The notes under the pieces: model-generated
The model's input: only the letters and a program-made list of their open reading frames with translations
What the model was told of the DNA's origin: nothing
The model's database searches: none
Source of the DNA: Alphaproteobacteria bacterium casp-alpha6
GTDB lineage: Bacteria > Pseudomonadota > Alphaproteobacteria > Rhodobacterales > Rhodobacteraceae
Assembly: GCA_001510135.1 (NCBI GenBank)
Contig: LFER01000010.1
Coordinates: 1-32,365, forward strand
Length of the DNA stretch: 32,365 nucleotides
Direction of reading: 5' to 3'
In this document: positions 15,434 through 24,311 of the stretch, one piece after another
Position numbering within the stretch: position 1 is the first letter of the stretch
How the letters are laid out: the number at the start of each line of letters is the position of its first letter
Translations under genes and position numbers: made by a program

Positions 15434-15964
15434 ATGCTGATCATCACCGCATTATCGGTTGTGGTGACACGAAGCCTGTTTGCGATTGTTACCTTGTCCG
15501 GTGTGTTCAGTCTGTTGTCAGCATTATTGTTCATCCGGATGGATGCAGTTGACGTTGCCTTTACGGAGGCCGCAGTTGGCGCTGGGATATCGACAGTGCT
15601 GATGCTGGGTACTTTGGCGCTTACCTCGCGCTCGGAGCGCGGAGATAAAAAAACGCAAGTGGCGCCTCTGTTTTTGGTGATTTTGACAGGGGCGCTTTTG
15701 ATCTACGGCACAGTTGACATGCCGCATTTTGGTGCTCCGGACACACCCGCACAAACACATGTTGGCCCAGACTACCTTGAGCGGATTCCCAAAGAAATTG
15801 ATGTTCCAAATGCGGTGACGGCCATATTAGCAAGTTATCGGGGTTATGACACCTTGGGTGAGACGGCTGTTGTCTTTACTGCAGGTATTGGTGTTTTGAT
15901 GCTGATGAGCGGGCTGGCACGGCGACGCAGAGAAGACGAAGATGATAAGGAAGGACCGTCATGA
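15434..15964 (+). CDS. MrpA C-terminal domain as a separate subunit (DUF4040/MbhD–MbhE type)
   Basis: A protein of at least 176 residues that corresponds to the C-terminal part of MrpA, called MbhD and MbhE in membrane-bound hydrogenases. Conserved blocks are LSGVFSLLSALLFIRMDAVD, VAFTEAAVGAGISTVLMLGT, and NAVTAILASYRGYDTLGETA followed by VVFTAGIGVLML. The first ATG is at 15434, but the same frame upstream reads LIEYLVDISLFA, which looks like the normal family N-terminus. The frame is closed by TGA at 15383–15385 and no ATG, GTG or TTG lies between, so the true start may be an unusual codon (ATA at 15401 or CTC at 15398, behind AAAAGG). The stop overlaps the mrpB start (ATGA). The NuoL-like N-terminal part of MrpA is absent. 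Confidence 0.85.
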   Translation: MLIITALSVVVTRSLFAIVTLSGVFSLLSALLFIRMDAVDVAFTEAAVGAGISTVLMLGTLALTSRSERGDKKTQVAPLFLVILTGALLIYGTVDMPHFGAPDTPAQTHVGPDYLERIPKEIDVPNAVTAILASYRGYDTLGETAVVFTAGIGVLMLMSGLARRRREDEDDKEGPS

Positions 15965-16401
15965 GGCACCACCTTATTCTTAGGGTCATCACAAAGCTGC
16001 TTGTGGGAACGATTTTTCTATTTGCGCTTTATGTGCAATTCCATGGTGATTATTCCCCCGGTGGGGGCTTTCAAGCCGGCGTTATTATGGCGGTTGGATT
16101 TATAATCTATGGGCTTGTGTTTAAACTCGAAAAAGCCAAGGCGGTCTTTCCGCCGTGGCTGGTGCATAAAATCGTGGCTTTGGGCGTTCTTGTCTACGCT
16201 GGAACCGGCGTTTACAGTTTACTTGTTGGGTATACATTTCTTGATTATGCAGCGATTGATCCGCATTCGCCAGTCCACGGTCAGCACCTTGGTATCCTTA
16301 TCGTAGAACTTGGCGTCGGCATAACCGTCACGGGTGTTATGGTGGCTATCTATTATGCCTTTGCGGCCCATGCCCCGAATCTGAAAGACGAGGACTGGTG
16401 A
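15961..16401 (+). CDS. mrpB: Mrp antiporter subunit B
   Basis: A 146-residue membrane protein of the MrpB/MnhB family with about four helices. The hallmark is LYVQFHGDYSPGGGFQAGVI near residues 22–41 (canonical H-G-x-x-xPGGGFQAG), followed by GFIIYGLVFKLEKAK, and a C-terminal HGQHLGILIVELGVGITVTG containing the conserved Glu of the last helix. Its ATG overlaps the stop of the preceding MrpA-C gene, and its TGA overlaps the mrpC start by one base. Length is normal. Confidence 0.95.
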   Translation: MRHHLILRVITKLLVGTIFLFALYVQFHGDYSPGGGFQAGVIMAVGFIIYGLVFKLEKAKAVFPPWLVHKIVALGVLVYAGTGVYSLLVGYTFLDYAAIDPHSPVHGQHLGILIVELGVGITVTGVMVAIYYAFAAHAPNLKDEDW

Positions 16402-16829
16402 TGGTTGAGTTTTTTACATCAGATTTCGTACTTGGGCGCTTGAACTACTGGTTTTTCATTTTCTTGATGATGACGGGCCTTTATATTGTGATTGCTAGAA
16501 GCAATCTTGTGAAAAAGATTGTCGGGCTTAACATATTTCAGACCTCAGTCTTTATGCTTTATATCTCAATCGGGAAAGTATCTGGGGGAACGGCCCCGAT
16601 TTTTCCAATTGATATGAACATTGATCCCAATGTTGTCTATTCAAACCCGCTGCCGCATGTTCTGATCTTGACGGCAATTGTGGTGGGGATCGCAACAACA
16701 TCGCTTGGCCTTGCTTTGATGGTGCGCATCCGCGAGTCCTACCATACCATCGAAGAACATGAGATCGCTGAGCAAGAACAAGAGATCATGAGAAAAGAAC
16801 TTGGTTTGGCAAAAGAGGGGGAGGTCTGA
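16401..16829 (+). CDS. mrpC: Mrp antiporter subunit C (NuoK-like)
   Basis: A 142-residue homologue of complex I subunit NuoK with three helices: FFIFLMMTGLYIVIARSN, IVGLNIFQTSVFMLYISI, and PHVLILTAIVVGIATTSLGL. The ALILTAIVVGIA-type third helix and the PLPHVL motif before it are MrpC hallmarks. A charged C-terminal tail rich in Glu and Gln (EEHEIAEQEQEIMRKELG) is longer than in short homologues. I use the ATG at 16401, which overlaps the mrpB stop by one base (TGATG), rather than the adjacent GTG at 16398. The stop in turn overlaps mrpD by one base. Confidence 0.95.
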   Translation: MVEFFTSDFVLGRLNYWFFIFLMMTGLYIVIARSNLVKKIVGLNIFQTSVFMLYISIGKVSGGTAPIFPIDMNIDPNVVYSNPLPHVLILTAIVVGIATTSLGLALMVRIRESYHTIEEHEIAEQEQEIMRKELGLAKEGEV

Positions 16830-18370
16830 TGGCTTCTAGCGTATCTCTTTCAGAACCGATCCATCATGTGGCGTTGAGCCTTGCTGATCAACTGCCGATT
16901 TTGCAGATTATTATTCCCTTTATAACCGCACCGCTGATCGTATTTTTGGGTGTTCGTCAATTGGCATGGCCCTTGGCATTTTTGGCAAGTGTGCTTTGCG
17001 TTGTTACGTCTAGCCTGCTTCTGAAACAGGTGATCGATGGCAGCGAAATTTCATACCAACTCGGAGGTTGGGCACCACCGCTTGGCATTGAATACCGTGT
17101 AGATGCAGTCAATGCCTTTGTCTTACTATTGATTTCTGGTATTGCGAGCGTTGTTTTATTTTGGGCGCGCCTCGGTTTAAAGGCAGAGGTTCCTGAGCGA
17201 AGCCATGCGCTTTTCTATGCGCTCTTCTTGCTGTGCCTCACTGGGCTTATGGGGGTGGTGATCACGGGTGACGCTTTTAACGTCTTTGTGTTTCTCGAAA
17301 TTTCGTCACTTTCGACTTACGTCCTGATTGCCCAAGGCTGTCATCAGGATAAGCGCGCGTTCACGGCATCGTACAATTACCTTATTATGGGAACGATTGG
17401 CGCCACATTCTTTGTGATCGGGATCGGATTTCTTTATATGGCGACGGGCACGCTTAATATGGCGGATCTGGCGGACCGGATTGCCCTACAACATGACAAT
17501 CGTACGATTCAGGCGGCCTTTGCCTTCATCGTTGTTGGCATGGGGCTGAAGGCGGCGATTTATCCGCTGCATCTCTGGATGCCAAATGCTTATACATTTG
17601 CGCCGTCTCCAGTTGTTGCCTTCCTTTCGGGAACGGCGACTAAGATGGCCCTTTATGTGCTCTTGCGCTTTATGTTTACGGTCTTTCAACCCGCCTTTTT
17701 GGAAGAGGTGCCTCTGATTGAAGCCATCATCCTGCCCTTTGCTATTGTGGCGATGTTTGCTTCTTCTATTTCCGCCTTTGCCCAACGGGACCTGAAACGG
17801 ATGCTAGCCCATTCAAGCGTTGCTCAGCTTGGCTATATGATGCTCGGCATTGGCTTGTTCTCTCACACAGGGTTGACTGCGACGGTCATCCACCTCTTCA
17901 ACCACGGGATTACAAAAGCTGCGCTTTTCCTTGGAGTAGGCTGTTACGTGTTTGTGGTTGGGGGGGCATCATATGAAAAACTTAAAGGTCTTGGTAAAAC
18001 CATGCCTTGGACAAGTGCGGCAATGGTGATTGCCGGATTGTCACTTGTTGGCGTTCCGGGAACAGCCGGATTTGTCAGCAAATGGATTTTGGTCCAAGCC
18101 GCCTTCGAACAAGGATGGTGGATTTTTGCATTTCTCATTGTTTTGTCCTCCATCTTGGCTGTGGCATATGTATGGCGGATGATTGAGGCACTGTACCTTG
18201 CAAGCCCTGCCGAAGGGGCAATGTCCCAAGAGGTCCCATTTTTAATGCTTCTGCCATTGTGGGCGCTTGCGCTTTCGACGCTTTATTTCGGCTTGTTCAC
18301 GGATATTACGCTTGGCGCTGCAAAAGCTGCCGCAAGCGGTCTGATGTCTGGCTCTAGTGGGATGTTTTAA
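16829..18370 (+). CDS. mrpD: Mrp antiporter subunit D (first antiporter-like subunit)
   Basis: A 513-residue polytopic membrane protein of the NuoL/M/N (MrpA/D) family with about 14 helices. Expected ion-path residues are visible: the Glu in VFVFLEISSLSTYVLIAQG (helix 5), the Lys in VGMGLKAAIYPLHLWMPNAY (helix 7), the His-bearing RDLKRMLAHSSVAQLGYMML, and the Lys in LFNHGITKAALFLGVG (helix 10–12 region). HLWMPNAYTFAPSPVVAFLSG is the standard block after the key lysine. The ATG overlaps the mrpC stop by one base and the next subunit starts one base after its stop. Its full length and intact residues predict a working proton/cation channel subunit. Confidence 0.94.
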   Translation: MASSVSLSEPIHHVALSLADQLPILQIIIPFITAPLIVFLGVRQLAWPLAFLASVLCVVTSSLLLKQVIDGSEISYQLGGWAPPLGIEYRVDAVNAFVLLLISGIASVVLFWARLGLKAEVPERSHALFYALFLLCLTGLMGVVITGDAFNVFVFLEISSLSTYVLIAQGCHQDKRAFTASYNYLIMGTIGATFFVIGIGFLYMATGTLNMADLADRIALQHDNRTIQAAFAFIVVGMGLKAAIYPLHLWMPNAYTFAPSPVVAFLSGTATKMALYVLLRFMFTVFQPAFLEEVPLIEAIILPFAIVAMFASSISAFAQRDLKRMLAHSSVAQLGYMMLGIGLFSHTGLTATVIHLFNHGITKAALFLGVGCYVFVVGGASYEKLKGLGKTMPWTSAAMVIAGLSLVGVPGTAGFVSKWILVQAAFEQGWWIFAFLIVLSSILAVAYVWRMIEALYLASPAEGAMSQEVPFLMLLPLWALALSTLYFGLFTDITLGAAKAAASGLMSGSSGMF

Positions 18371-18371
18371 G

Positions 18372-19850
18372 ATGGCTGGCGTTTTTGATACATCCACAGC
18401 CATCTACCTCAGCATGCTGTTTCCGGCGATTGGCGTGGTTCTGAACCTATTGCTGCGTGATCAGGCCAATCTGCGCGATACGATGACTTTCGGTATCGCT
18501 TTTGGCACCTTTTTGAGCGTACTCTGCATCCTTGCAAACGAAGGCAGCGGGACCAGCGATACCTTTGTTGCATTAAGCATTATGCCCGGTCTGGAGATCG
18601 CCTTTAACGTCGAACCGCTTGGATTGTTGTTTGCCGTTCTCGCCTCTGGCCTTTGGATGGTGACACATCTTTATGGCATCGGATACATGCGCGGGAATAA
18701 TGAAAAGGATCACGCAAGGTTCTTTGCCTGCTTTAGTTTTGCGATTTTTTCGGTCATGGGGATCGCGTTTTCTGCCAATATGTTCACGCTCTTTTTGTTC
18801 TACGAAGCGTTGACCGTTTCCACCTATCCGCTGGTTGCCCATAAACGCACAGCTGACGCGATAAAGGGCGCACGGACCTATCTTGCCATTCTGATGGGAT
18901 CTTCGATTTGTATCCAGATGGTGGCGATCATATGGACATATGCGATTACTGGAACGCTTGATTTTACCGCAGGCGGCATTCTTGAAGGTCAGATTTCTCA
19001 TATGATGGCAGCAATCCTTTTGGCGCTTTATGCCTTTGGGATTGGCAAAGCGGCTCTGATGCCATTTCATAGATGGCTTCCTGCGGCGATGGTTGCGCCA
19101 ACTCCGGTGAGTGCGCTTTTGCACGCTGTTGCAGTTGTGAAAGCCGGCGTATTTACCATGCTGAAAGTGGGTATCTATATTTTCGGAATTGATTTTCTTG
19201 CCGAAACGGGTGCGTCCGATTGGCTTATCTGGCTTGCGGCCTATTCAATTATTGCGGCCTCTGTCGTGGCGATGACCAAAGACAACCTCAAAGCGCGGCT
19301 TGCCTATTCCACGATCAGCCAGCTATCCTACATCACTCTCGGTGTGGCGCTTGCCACATCTATGGGAGTTATGGGCGGTGGGCTCCATATGGTGACGCAC
19401 GCTATGGGAAAAATCACGCTCTTTATGTGTGCGGGGTCAATTTATGTGGTGACCCATAAGACAGAGATCAGCCAAATGACAGGGCTTGGACGGCGGATGC
19501 CTGTGACCTTTATAGCATTCCTGATCGGAAGCCTGTCGATTATTGGTCTTCCTCCTTTTGCTGGATCGTGGAGCAAATGGTTGTTGATCCTTGCCTCTGC
19601 AGATACCGGAGAGTTCATTATCATCGGGGTGCTTTTGATCAGCTCTTTGTTGAACGTTGCCTATCTTATGCCTTTGGTCGCCAAAGGTTTCTTTATGACA
19701 GATAGCGGTAAAAAGGACCCGATCACCTTTGGTGAAGGCCCGCTTCTTTTGTGGATCCCGCTTGCGTTAACAGCCTTTGGTTGCATCGTTTTGTTTTTCT
19801 ATGCCGGCTCAATTCAGGATTTCCTGTTGCCGCTGATCGCCACCCCATGA
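18372..19850 (+). CDS. Second MrpD-like antiporter subunit
   Basis: A 492-residue protein of the same NuoL/M/N family, distinct in sequence from the first copy. It has the helix-5 Glu in FTLFLFYEALTVSTYPLVAH, the helix-7 Lys in GIGKAALMPFHRWLPAAMVA, KDNLKARLAYSTISQLSYI, and a late Lys in VTHAMGKITLFMCAGSIYVV. The VAHKRT after the Glu helix and the PFHRWLPAAM block make it more NuoL/NuoM-like than the first D. The start is taken at ATG 18372, one base after the mrpD stop; an in-frame GTG at 18357 would overlap mrpD. It is one of three large antiporter-like subunits here; canonical Mrp systems have two (MrpA and MrpD). Confidence 0.9.
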   Translation: MAGVFDTSTAIYLSMLFPAIGVVLNLLLRDQANLRDTMTFGIAFGTFLSVLCILANEGSGTSDTFVALSIMPGLEIAFNVEPLGLLFAVLASGLWMVTHLYGIGYMRGNNEKDHARFFACFSFAIFSVMGIAFSANMFTLFLFYEALTVSTYPLVAHKRTADAIKGARTYLAILMGSSICIQMVAIIWTYAITGTLDFTAGGILEGQISHMMAAILLALYAFGIGKAALMPFHRWLPAAMVAPTPVSALLHAVAVVKAGVFTMLKVGIYIFGIDFLAETGASDWLIWLAAYSIIAASVVAMTKDNLKARLAYSTISQLSYITLGVALATSMGVMGGGLHMVTHAMGKITLFMCAGSIYVVTHKTEISQMTGLGRRMPVTFIAFLIGSLSIIGLPPFAGSWSKWLLILASADTGEFIIIGVLLISSLLNVAYLMPLVAKGFFMTDSGKKDPITFGEGPLLLWIPLALTAFGCIVLFFYAGSIQDFLLPLIATP

Positions 19851-19860
19851 GGAGACTGTG

Positions 19861-20211
19861 ATGGCCCATATTCCCTCTGACAAAAATGAAAAGCTTCCAT
19901 TTTTGGGGCGCTTGCTTTCTTGGTTTACGTTGCCGCAAAATTCAAAGTTCATCATTGGCGCATTGGCAATTGTTTGCATCGGGTTATTTTTGGCCGATTT
20001 CACGTATAAAAAATACGGACATTTTGAAGTGGAAACCTACAAAGGGTTTTATGGGGCCTATGGGTTTGTAATGTTTACGGCGCTGATCCTTCTGGCAAAA
20101 ACACTGCGCTACTTCATTCAACAACCCGAAGATTATTATGGTGACAAAGCAATAGATCGCGAAGAGTACCCAGAAGATCAGTTGGAAAAATTGGGGCACG
20201 AAGATGTTTGA
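19861..20211 (+). CDS. Uncharacterised small membrane protein within the Mrp operon
   Basis: A 116-residue protein I cannot place in a named family. It has a charged N-terminus (MAHIPSDKNEKLPFLGRLLS), two predicted helices at about residues 32–48 (FIIGALAIVCIGLFLADF) and 68–86 (FYGAYGFVMFTALILLAKTL), a linker with YKKYGHFEVETYKG, and an acidic tail ending in EYPEDQLEKLGHEDV. A good ribosome site (GGAG, 6 bases before ATG 19861) and an overlap of 8 bases with the next gene show that it is a real, coupled gene. Its position between the second and third large subunits suggests an accessory or assembly subunit of the complex; that role is inferred from position only. Confidence 0.8.
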   Translation: MAHIPSDKNEKLPFLGRLLSWFTLPQNSKFIIGALAIVCIGLFLADFTYKKYGHFEVETYKGFYGAYGFVMFTALILLAKTLRYFIQQPEDYYGDKAIDREEYPEDQLEKLGHEDV

Positions 20212-21898
20212 TATTTTTCCAACTGCGTTCATTTTCTTCGCTGGCGCTCTCATAGTCGCCATTGCGCCGGGCCATCGTTTGCGCTCTGCCATTGCGCTAT
20301 TGATACCGGTCATGGCGGCATGGCAGGTGTATAATATCCCCGAAGGCGTCTTTGCACGTGCTGAGATTTTTGGCCAGACACTGGAAATGATGCGGGTCGA
20401 TAAACTGTCACGTGTTTTTGCGCTGATTTTTTGTATCGCGGCGTTTTTGGGCAATCTTTACGCTTGGCATGTGCGGGATCGGGTACAACAGCTTGCGGCA
20501 TTGTTCTATTCTGGTTCCGCGTTGGGCGCTGTCTTTGCCGGTGATCTCATCACATTGTTTTTTTATTGGGAAGGAACGGCGATTGCCTCCGTCTTTTTGA
20601 TCTGGGCGCGGGGGACAATTGGTGCGTATAATACCGGACTTCGGTATCTGATCATTCAAATTATGTCGGGTGTGATCCTGTTGTCAGGGGCGGCACTTCT
20701 CTGGCGTGAAACAGGCTCCATCGCGTTTGATAAGATGACGCTTGGTTCGCTTGGCACTTGGCTCATTTTTATTTCTTTTGGCATGAAATGCGCCTTTCCT
20801 CTGATGCACAACTGGCTGCAGGACAGTTATCCTGCGGCGACCGTTACAGGCACTGTGATCTTATCCGCCTTTACTACAAAGCTCGCCGTTTATGCGTTGG
20901 CGCGGGGCTTTGCCGGCACCGAGATCCTGATTTACATTGGCGCGATCATGACGTTGTTCCCGATCTTTTTTGCAGAGATCGAAAACGATCTGCGCCGCGT
21001 GCTTGCCTATAGTCTGAACAACCAGCTCGGCTTTATGGTTGTGGGCGTTGGGATTGGCACGGAAATGGCGCTTAATGGCACCGCATCGCATGCCTTTGCG
21101 CATATCCTTTACAAAGCGCTTTTGTTCATGAGCGTGGGAGCCGTATTATTCCGCACCGGAACGAGCAAAGCCTCTGAACTTGGTGGTTTGTGCCGAACCA
21201 TGCCAAAAACGGCAATTTTTTGTCTGATAGGTGCTGCGTCCATTTCGGCCTTTCCGTTATTTTCGGGTTTTGTCACCAAATCACTGATTGTCGATGCAAC
21301 GGCTGAAAATCATTATACCCTTATTTGGGCGGTTCTCGTCTTTGCCTCAGCGGGCGTTCTTTCACATTCCGGAATTAAGATCCCGTACTTTACATTTTTT
21401 GGCCATGACAGCGGATTGCGCCCGAAAGAGGCGCCTTTGCATATGCTTCTTGCAATGGGGATTACGGCATTTCTCTGTATTTATATCGGCGTGAATCCTG
21501 ATCCGCTTTATGCGCTTTTGCCTTATGAGGTTGAATATCACCCCTACACAATGAACCATGTTGTCGCCCAATTACAGCTCTTGTGTTTTGCGCTTCTGGC
21601 CTTTGTCATATTGATGAAAACGGGCCTGCATCCTCCTGAGGTAAGGGCCATCAATCTTGATACTGATTGGATTTATCGCAGAATTCTGCCTGATATTGTG
21701 ATGAGTTTTGGTCGCGGTCTGGGTGCGGTGTGGACCTCTGCCGGTCAAAGCGCTGGGATGTTTTTCGGCGATTTTTACAAGTGGCTTGAAAAGGTTCTGG
21801 GTCCTGAAACAGGTGTCTCAGGGGTCCGTCCGGTAGGGACCATGACGCTTTGGGTGAGTGTGCTTTTGTCAATATCACTTGTGATAGCATACCTGTAA
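20204..21898 (+). CDS. Third MrpD-like antiporter subunit
   Basis: A 564-residue polytopic NuoL/M/N-family protein, the last gene of the operon. Key features are the Glu in LITLFFYWEGTAIASVFLIW, the Lys in FGMKCAFPLMHNWLQDSYPA, DLRRVLAYSLNNQLGFMVVG, and the Lys in AHILYKALLFMSVGAVLFR. The helix-5 signature (FYWEG) and the NNQLGFM segment mark a lineage different from the two other copies. It is longer at the C-terminus (helices after MNHVVAQLQLLCF and a last helix LWVSVLLSISLVIAYL). It could substitute for the missing N-terminal, NuoL-like half of MrpA. The start overlaps the 116-residue gene by 8 bases. About 140 AT-rich bases without a clear terminator follow. Confidence 0.9.
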   Translation: MFDIFPTAFIFFAGALIVAIAPGHRLRSAIALLIPVMAAWQVYNIPEGVFARAEIFGQTLEMMRVDKLSRVFALIFCIAAFLGNLYAWHVRDRVQQLAALFYSGSALGAVFAGDLITLFFYWEGTAIASVFLIWARGTIGAYNTGLRYLIIQIMSGVILLSGAALLWRETGSIAFDKMTLGSLGTWLIFISFGMKCAFPLMHNWLQDSYPAATVTGTVILSAFTTKLAVYALARGFAGTEILIYIGAIMTLFPIFFAEIENDLRRVLAYSLNNQLGFMVVGVGIGTEMALNGTASHAFAHILYKALLFMSVGAVLFRTGTSKASELGGLCRTMPKTAIFCLIGAASISAFPLFSGFVTKSLIVDATAENHYTLIWAVLVFASAGVLSHSGIKIPYFTFFGHDSGLRPKEAPLHMLLAMGITAFLCIYIGVNPDPLYALLPYEVEYHPYTMNHVVAQLQLLCFALLAFVILMKTGLHPPEVRAINLDTDWIYRRILPDIVMSFGRGLGAVWTSAGQSAGMFFGDFYKWLEKVLGPETGVSGVRPVGTMTLWVSVLLSISLVIAYL

Positions 21899-22041
21899 GG
21901 GGTGTTGATCCCTGACGTTCTGATGTCAAAAGCGGGTATTTAAAAAACACTTTTAAAATTTTATTTGCTCTAAAAATACCTTAGCTTGCATTAACTTGGC
22001 TATTGTAAGATGCAGTATGTGCCATCAACAATGGATGCAGA

Positions 22042-22701
22042 ATGTTAGAGTTTAACAACGTCAGTAAGTCGTTTTGGACGGGAACGCAGCGCAAGATCAT
22101 ACTTGATCGTGTGTCCTTCCGTGTTGAACTTGGGACATCGTTGGGAATACTCGCCCCAAACGGTACCGGCAAAACGACCCTTATCAATATGATGGCAGGC
22201 TTGAAAAAACCCGATGAAGGGTAAATCCGTCGCGAGGCCAATATTTCATTTCCATTGGGCTTCATGGGCGGCGTCATTTCAAAACATTCGGCACGCGAAA
22301 ATAGTCGCTATATAGCAAAGCTTTATGGGCTTGATCCCGATTATGTAGAAGCTTTCTGTCGATGGGTGTGTGGGTTGCAAGAGTATTTTGATCAGCCTTT
22401 GGCAACTTATTCCTCTGGAATGAGATCACGGTTTACATTTTCACTGCTTCTCGCACTTGATTTTGACATGTACCTGATTGACGAAGGTATGCCTGGTAGC
22501 CAAGATGTTGAGTTCAACAAGAAAGCTGGTGACCTATTGGCTGAACGTTTAAAAACTACCACCACAATAATCGTATCACATGACCCAGCAACTCTTGAAA
22601 AATTTGCTAAAAAAGCAGCCGTGTTGATGTTGGGTCAGTTACACATGTTTGATTCTCTGGAAGAGGCAAAGCAGCTTTATGACTATGAAACCCAAGGCTG
22701 A
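22042..22701 (+). pseudogene. kpsT: Capsule polysaccharide ABC transporter ATPase (KpsT-like) with an in-frame stop
   Basis: Read through, this is a normal-length 219-residue KpsT-type ATPase. It contains a Walker A segment (ILAPNGTGKTTLINMMAGL), GFMGGVISKHSARENSRYIA, the ABC signature region TYSSGMRSRFTFS, Walker B FDMYLIDEG, the switch His in IIVSHDPATLEKFA, and the end EEAKQLYDYETQG. A TAA at 22222–22224, just after KKPDEG, breaks it at residue 61. The frame does not shift, and all downstream motifs remain, so a single base change (from GAA, if homologues read DEGE as I recall) would explain it. The stop separates Walker A from the signature and Walker B, so no active ATPase can form without readthrough. 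The partner permease KpsM is not in the window. Confidence 0.85.
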
Positions 22702-24283
22702 AAAATACCGCATTAGAAAGCCTGCAGCCACTGCTGATTTGACCTCTCAGGCAGAAACTGCTGTGTCCGCATCGCCGCAGACCGAAACTGGCGCCGAAAT
22801 CCCAGATAAACAGCGCATTGTTCAAGGTCAAACGAACCAACAGCAATCCGTGCCAAATGACCCGATACTGGATGCAATCCGTCAAGAGGGTTTGAACGCA
22901 CGACAGTTGCGGACTGCACGTCGGGTTGCCGAAAAACACGGGCTACCTTTTGCCTCAGATTTTGAAGCGGTTAAAGTTTTGAGGGACCGCGGAATTGATC
23001 CTTTCCAGCGCAACAATCTGATGGATATGGTCACCACAAAGCAAGATGGAAAAATTTCCCTTCCTCAGAAAATAACACCTTCCCAAGTTCCTGCAGAAAT
23101 TTCTAAAGAAACAGATATGTCTCCGGCGGAGCGGCGTGCGCTGGAAGTATCCCAAATACAAAAAGATCTCGGGCGGCGGCGGCGCAGAAATATTTTCTTT
23201 CTGACACTTCGGCTGATCGCATTTATCCTTCTGCCTACTTTTATTGCAGGATATTATTATGTCTTTGTGGCATCACCCATGTATTCTACTAAATCGTCCT
23301 TCCAAATAATAAAGTCCGGTGGGTCTTCTGGTGGCGGTGCTGGTGGGCTCAGGGGAATGTTGGCGGGTACAGGATTTGCAACCACAACCGAAGCCATTGC
23401 CGTTCAAACTTTTTTAATATCGAAAACGGCCATGATCAGGCTTGATGAGGATGCGGGGTTCAAGCAACATTTCAGTGCACCGAATATTGATCCGATCCAC
23501 CAATTGGAACCCAACGCCACCAACGAGAGTGCTTTCAAGGTTTATAAGAAACGTCTCAAAATTGGCTTTGATCCTAAAGAGGGTATGGTCAATATGGAGG
23601 GTATTACCGCGGACCCTCAAACCGGAGTTGAATTTTCAAATGCTCTGATAACTTATGGTGAAGAAGTTGTTGATGGTCTCTCTGCCCGGTCCAAAGAAAA
23701 CCAAGTCGCAGACGCAAAAAAAGCGCTCGACGAAGCTATGGAAGAACGCCGGTTGGCGCAAGAATCTTTGATTGATTTGCAAAGTTCCACAATGCTTGAC
23801 CCAGAAGCTTACGCAGGAAGTTTGCGGGGACAGATTTCTTCGTTAGAACAGCAAATTGTTGAGAAAAAGATTGAGCTGGACTCACTCCTTGATAATCTTC
23901 GTCCAAATAAATCCCGGGTGGATGGTGTCAGAAGCGACATTGACCGGCTGAATTCAGCGCGTATTGAAATTGAAGAAAAAATGCAGGCTCCGCTTAAAAG
24001 CGGAATGACATTGGCGCAGTTATTGGCGCGGATTCAAATGGCTCATTAGGACCTCGCAACGCGGGATATGATGGTTCAATCCGCGTTGGAGCAGGTTCGT
24101 GGAACACAAGCCGAAGCGGCGGCACAATCACTTTACCTTGAATTGGCAGTGAAACCTGTCGCTGCTGAAGATGCGTCTTATCCGCGTGTTTTTGAGGATA
24201 CGGTCATCGTGTTTCTAATATTGTGTGGAATTTATCTGATGGTGTCCATCATCTCTTCCATACTGCGGGAGCAGGTGCGATAG
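22679..24283 (+). pseudogene. kpsE: Capsule polysaccharide export inner-membrane protein (KpsE-like) with an in-frame stop
   Basis: A KpsE/Wzz-type chain-length and export protein. It has a variable, disordered cytoplasmic N-terminus, a first membrane helix at FLTLRLIAFILLPTFIAGYY, a large periplasmic coiled-coil region (KKALDEAMEERRLAQESLID and similar), and a last helix VIVFLILCGIYLMVSIISS ending LREQVR. A TAG at 24047–24049 interrupts the coiled coil after IQMAH. The same frame continues at once with DLATRDMMVQSALEQ, typical of homologues, so this too is a one-base nonsense change. The truncated product would lack the second helix and the periplasmic return. The start (ATG 22679 or 22685) overlaps the end of the kpsT frame. 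Two independent stops in adjacent genes of one pathway point to real decay. Confidence 0.85.
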
Positions 24284-24311
24284 TAAACAAAAAGAGAATT
24301 TGGAGATTTTG

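Noticed and set aside
22042..24283. Stop-codon recoding (selenocysteine or pyrrolysine) in the kps genes
   Set aside because: The stops are TAA and TAG at positions where homologues are expected to have ordinary residues. No recoding hairpin was recognised, and TAA and TAG serve as normal stops elsewhere in the window.
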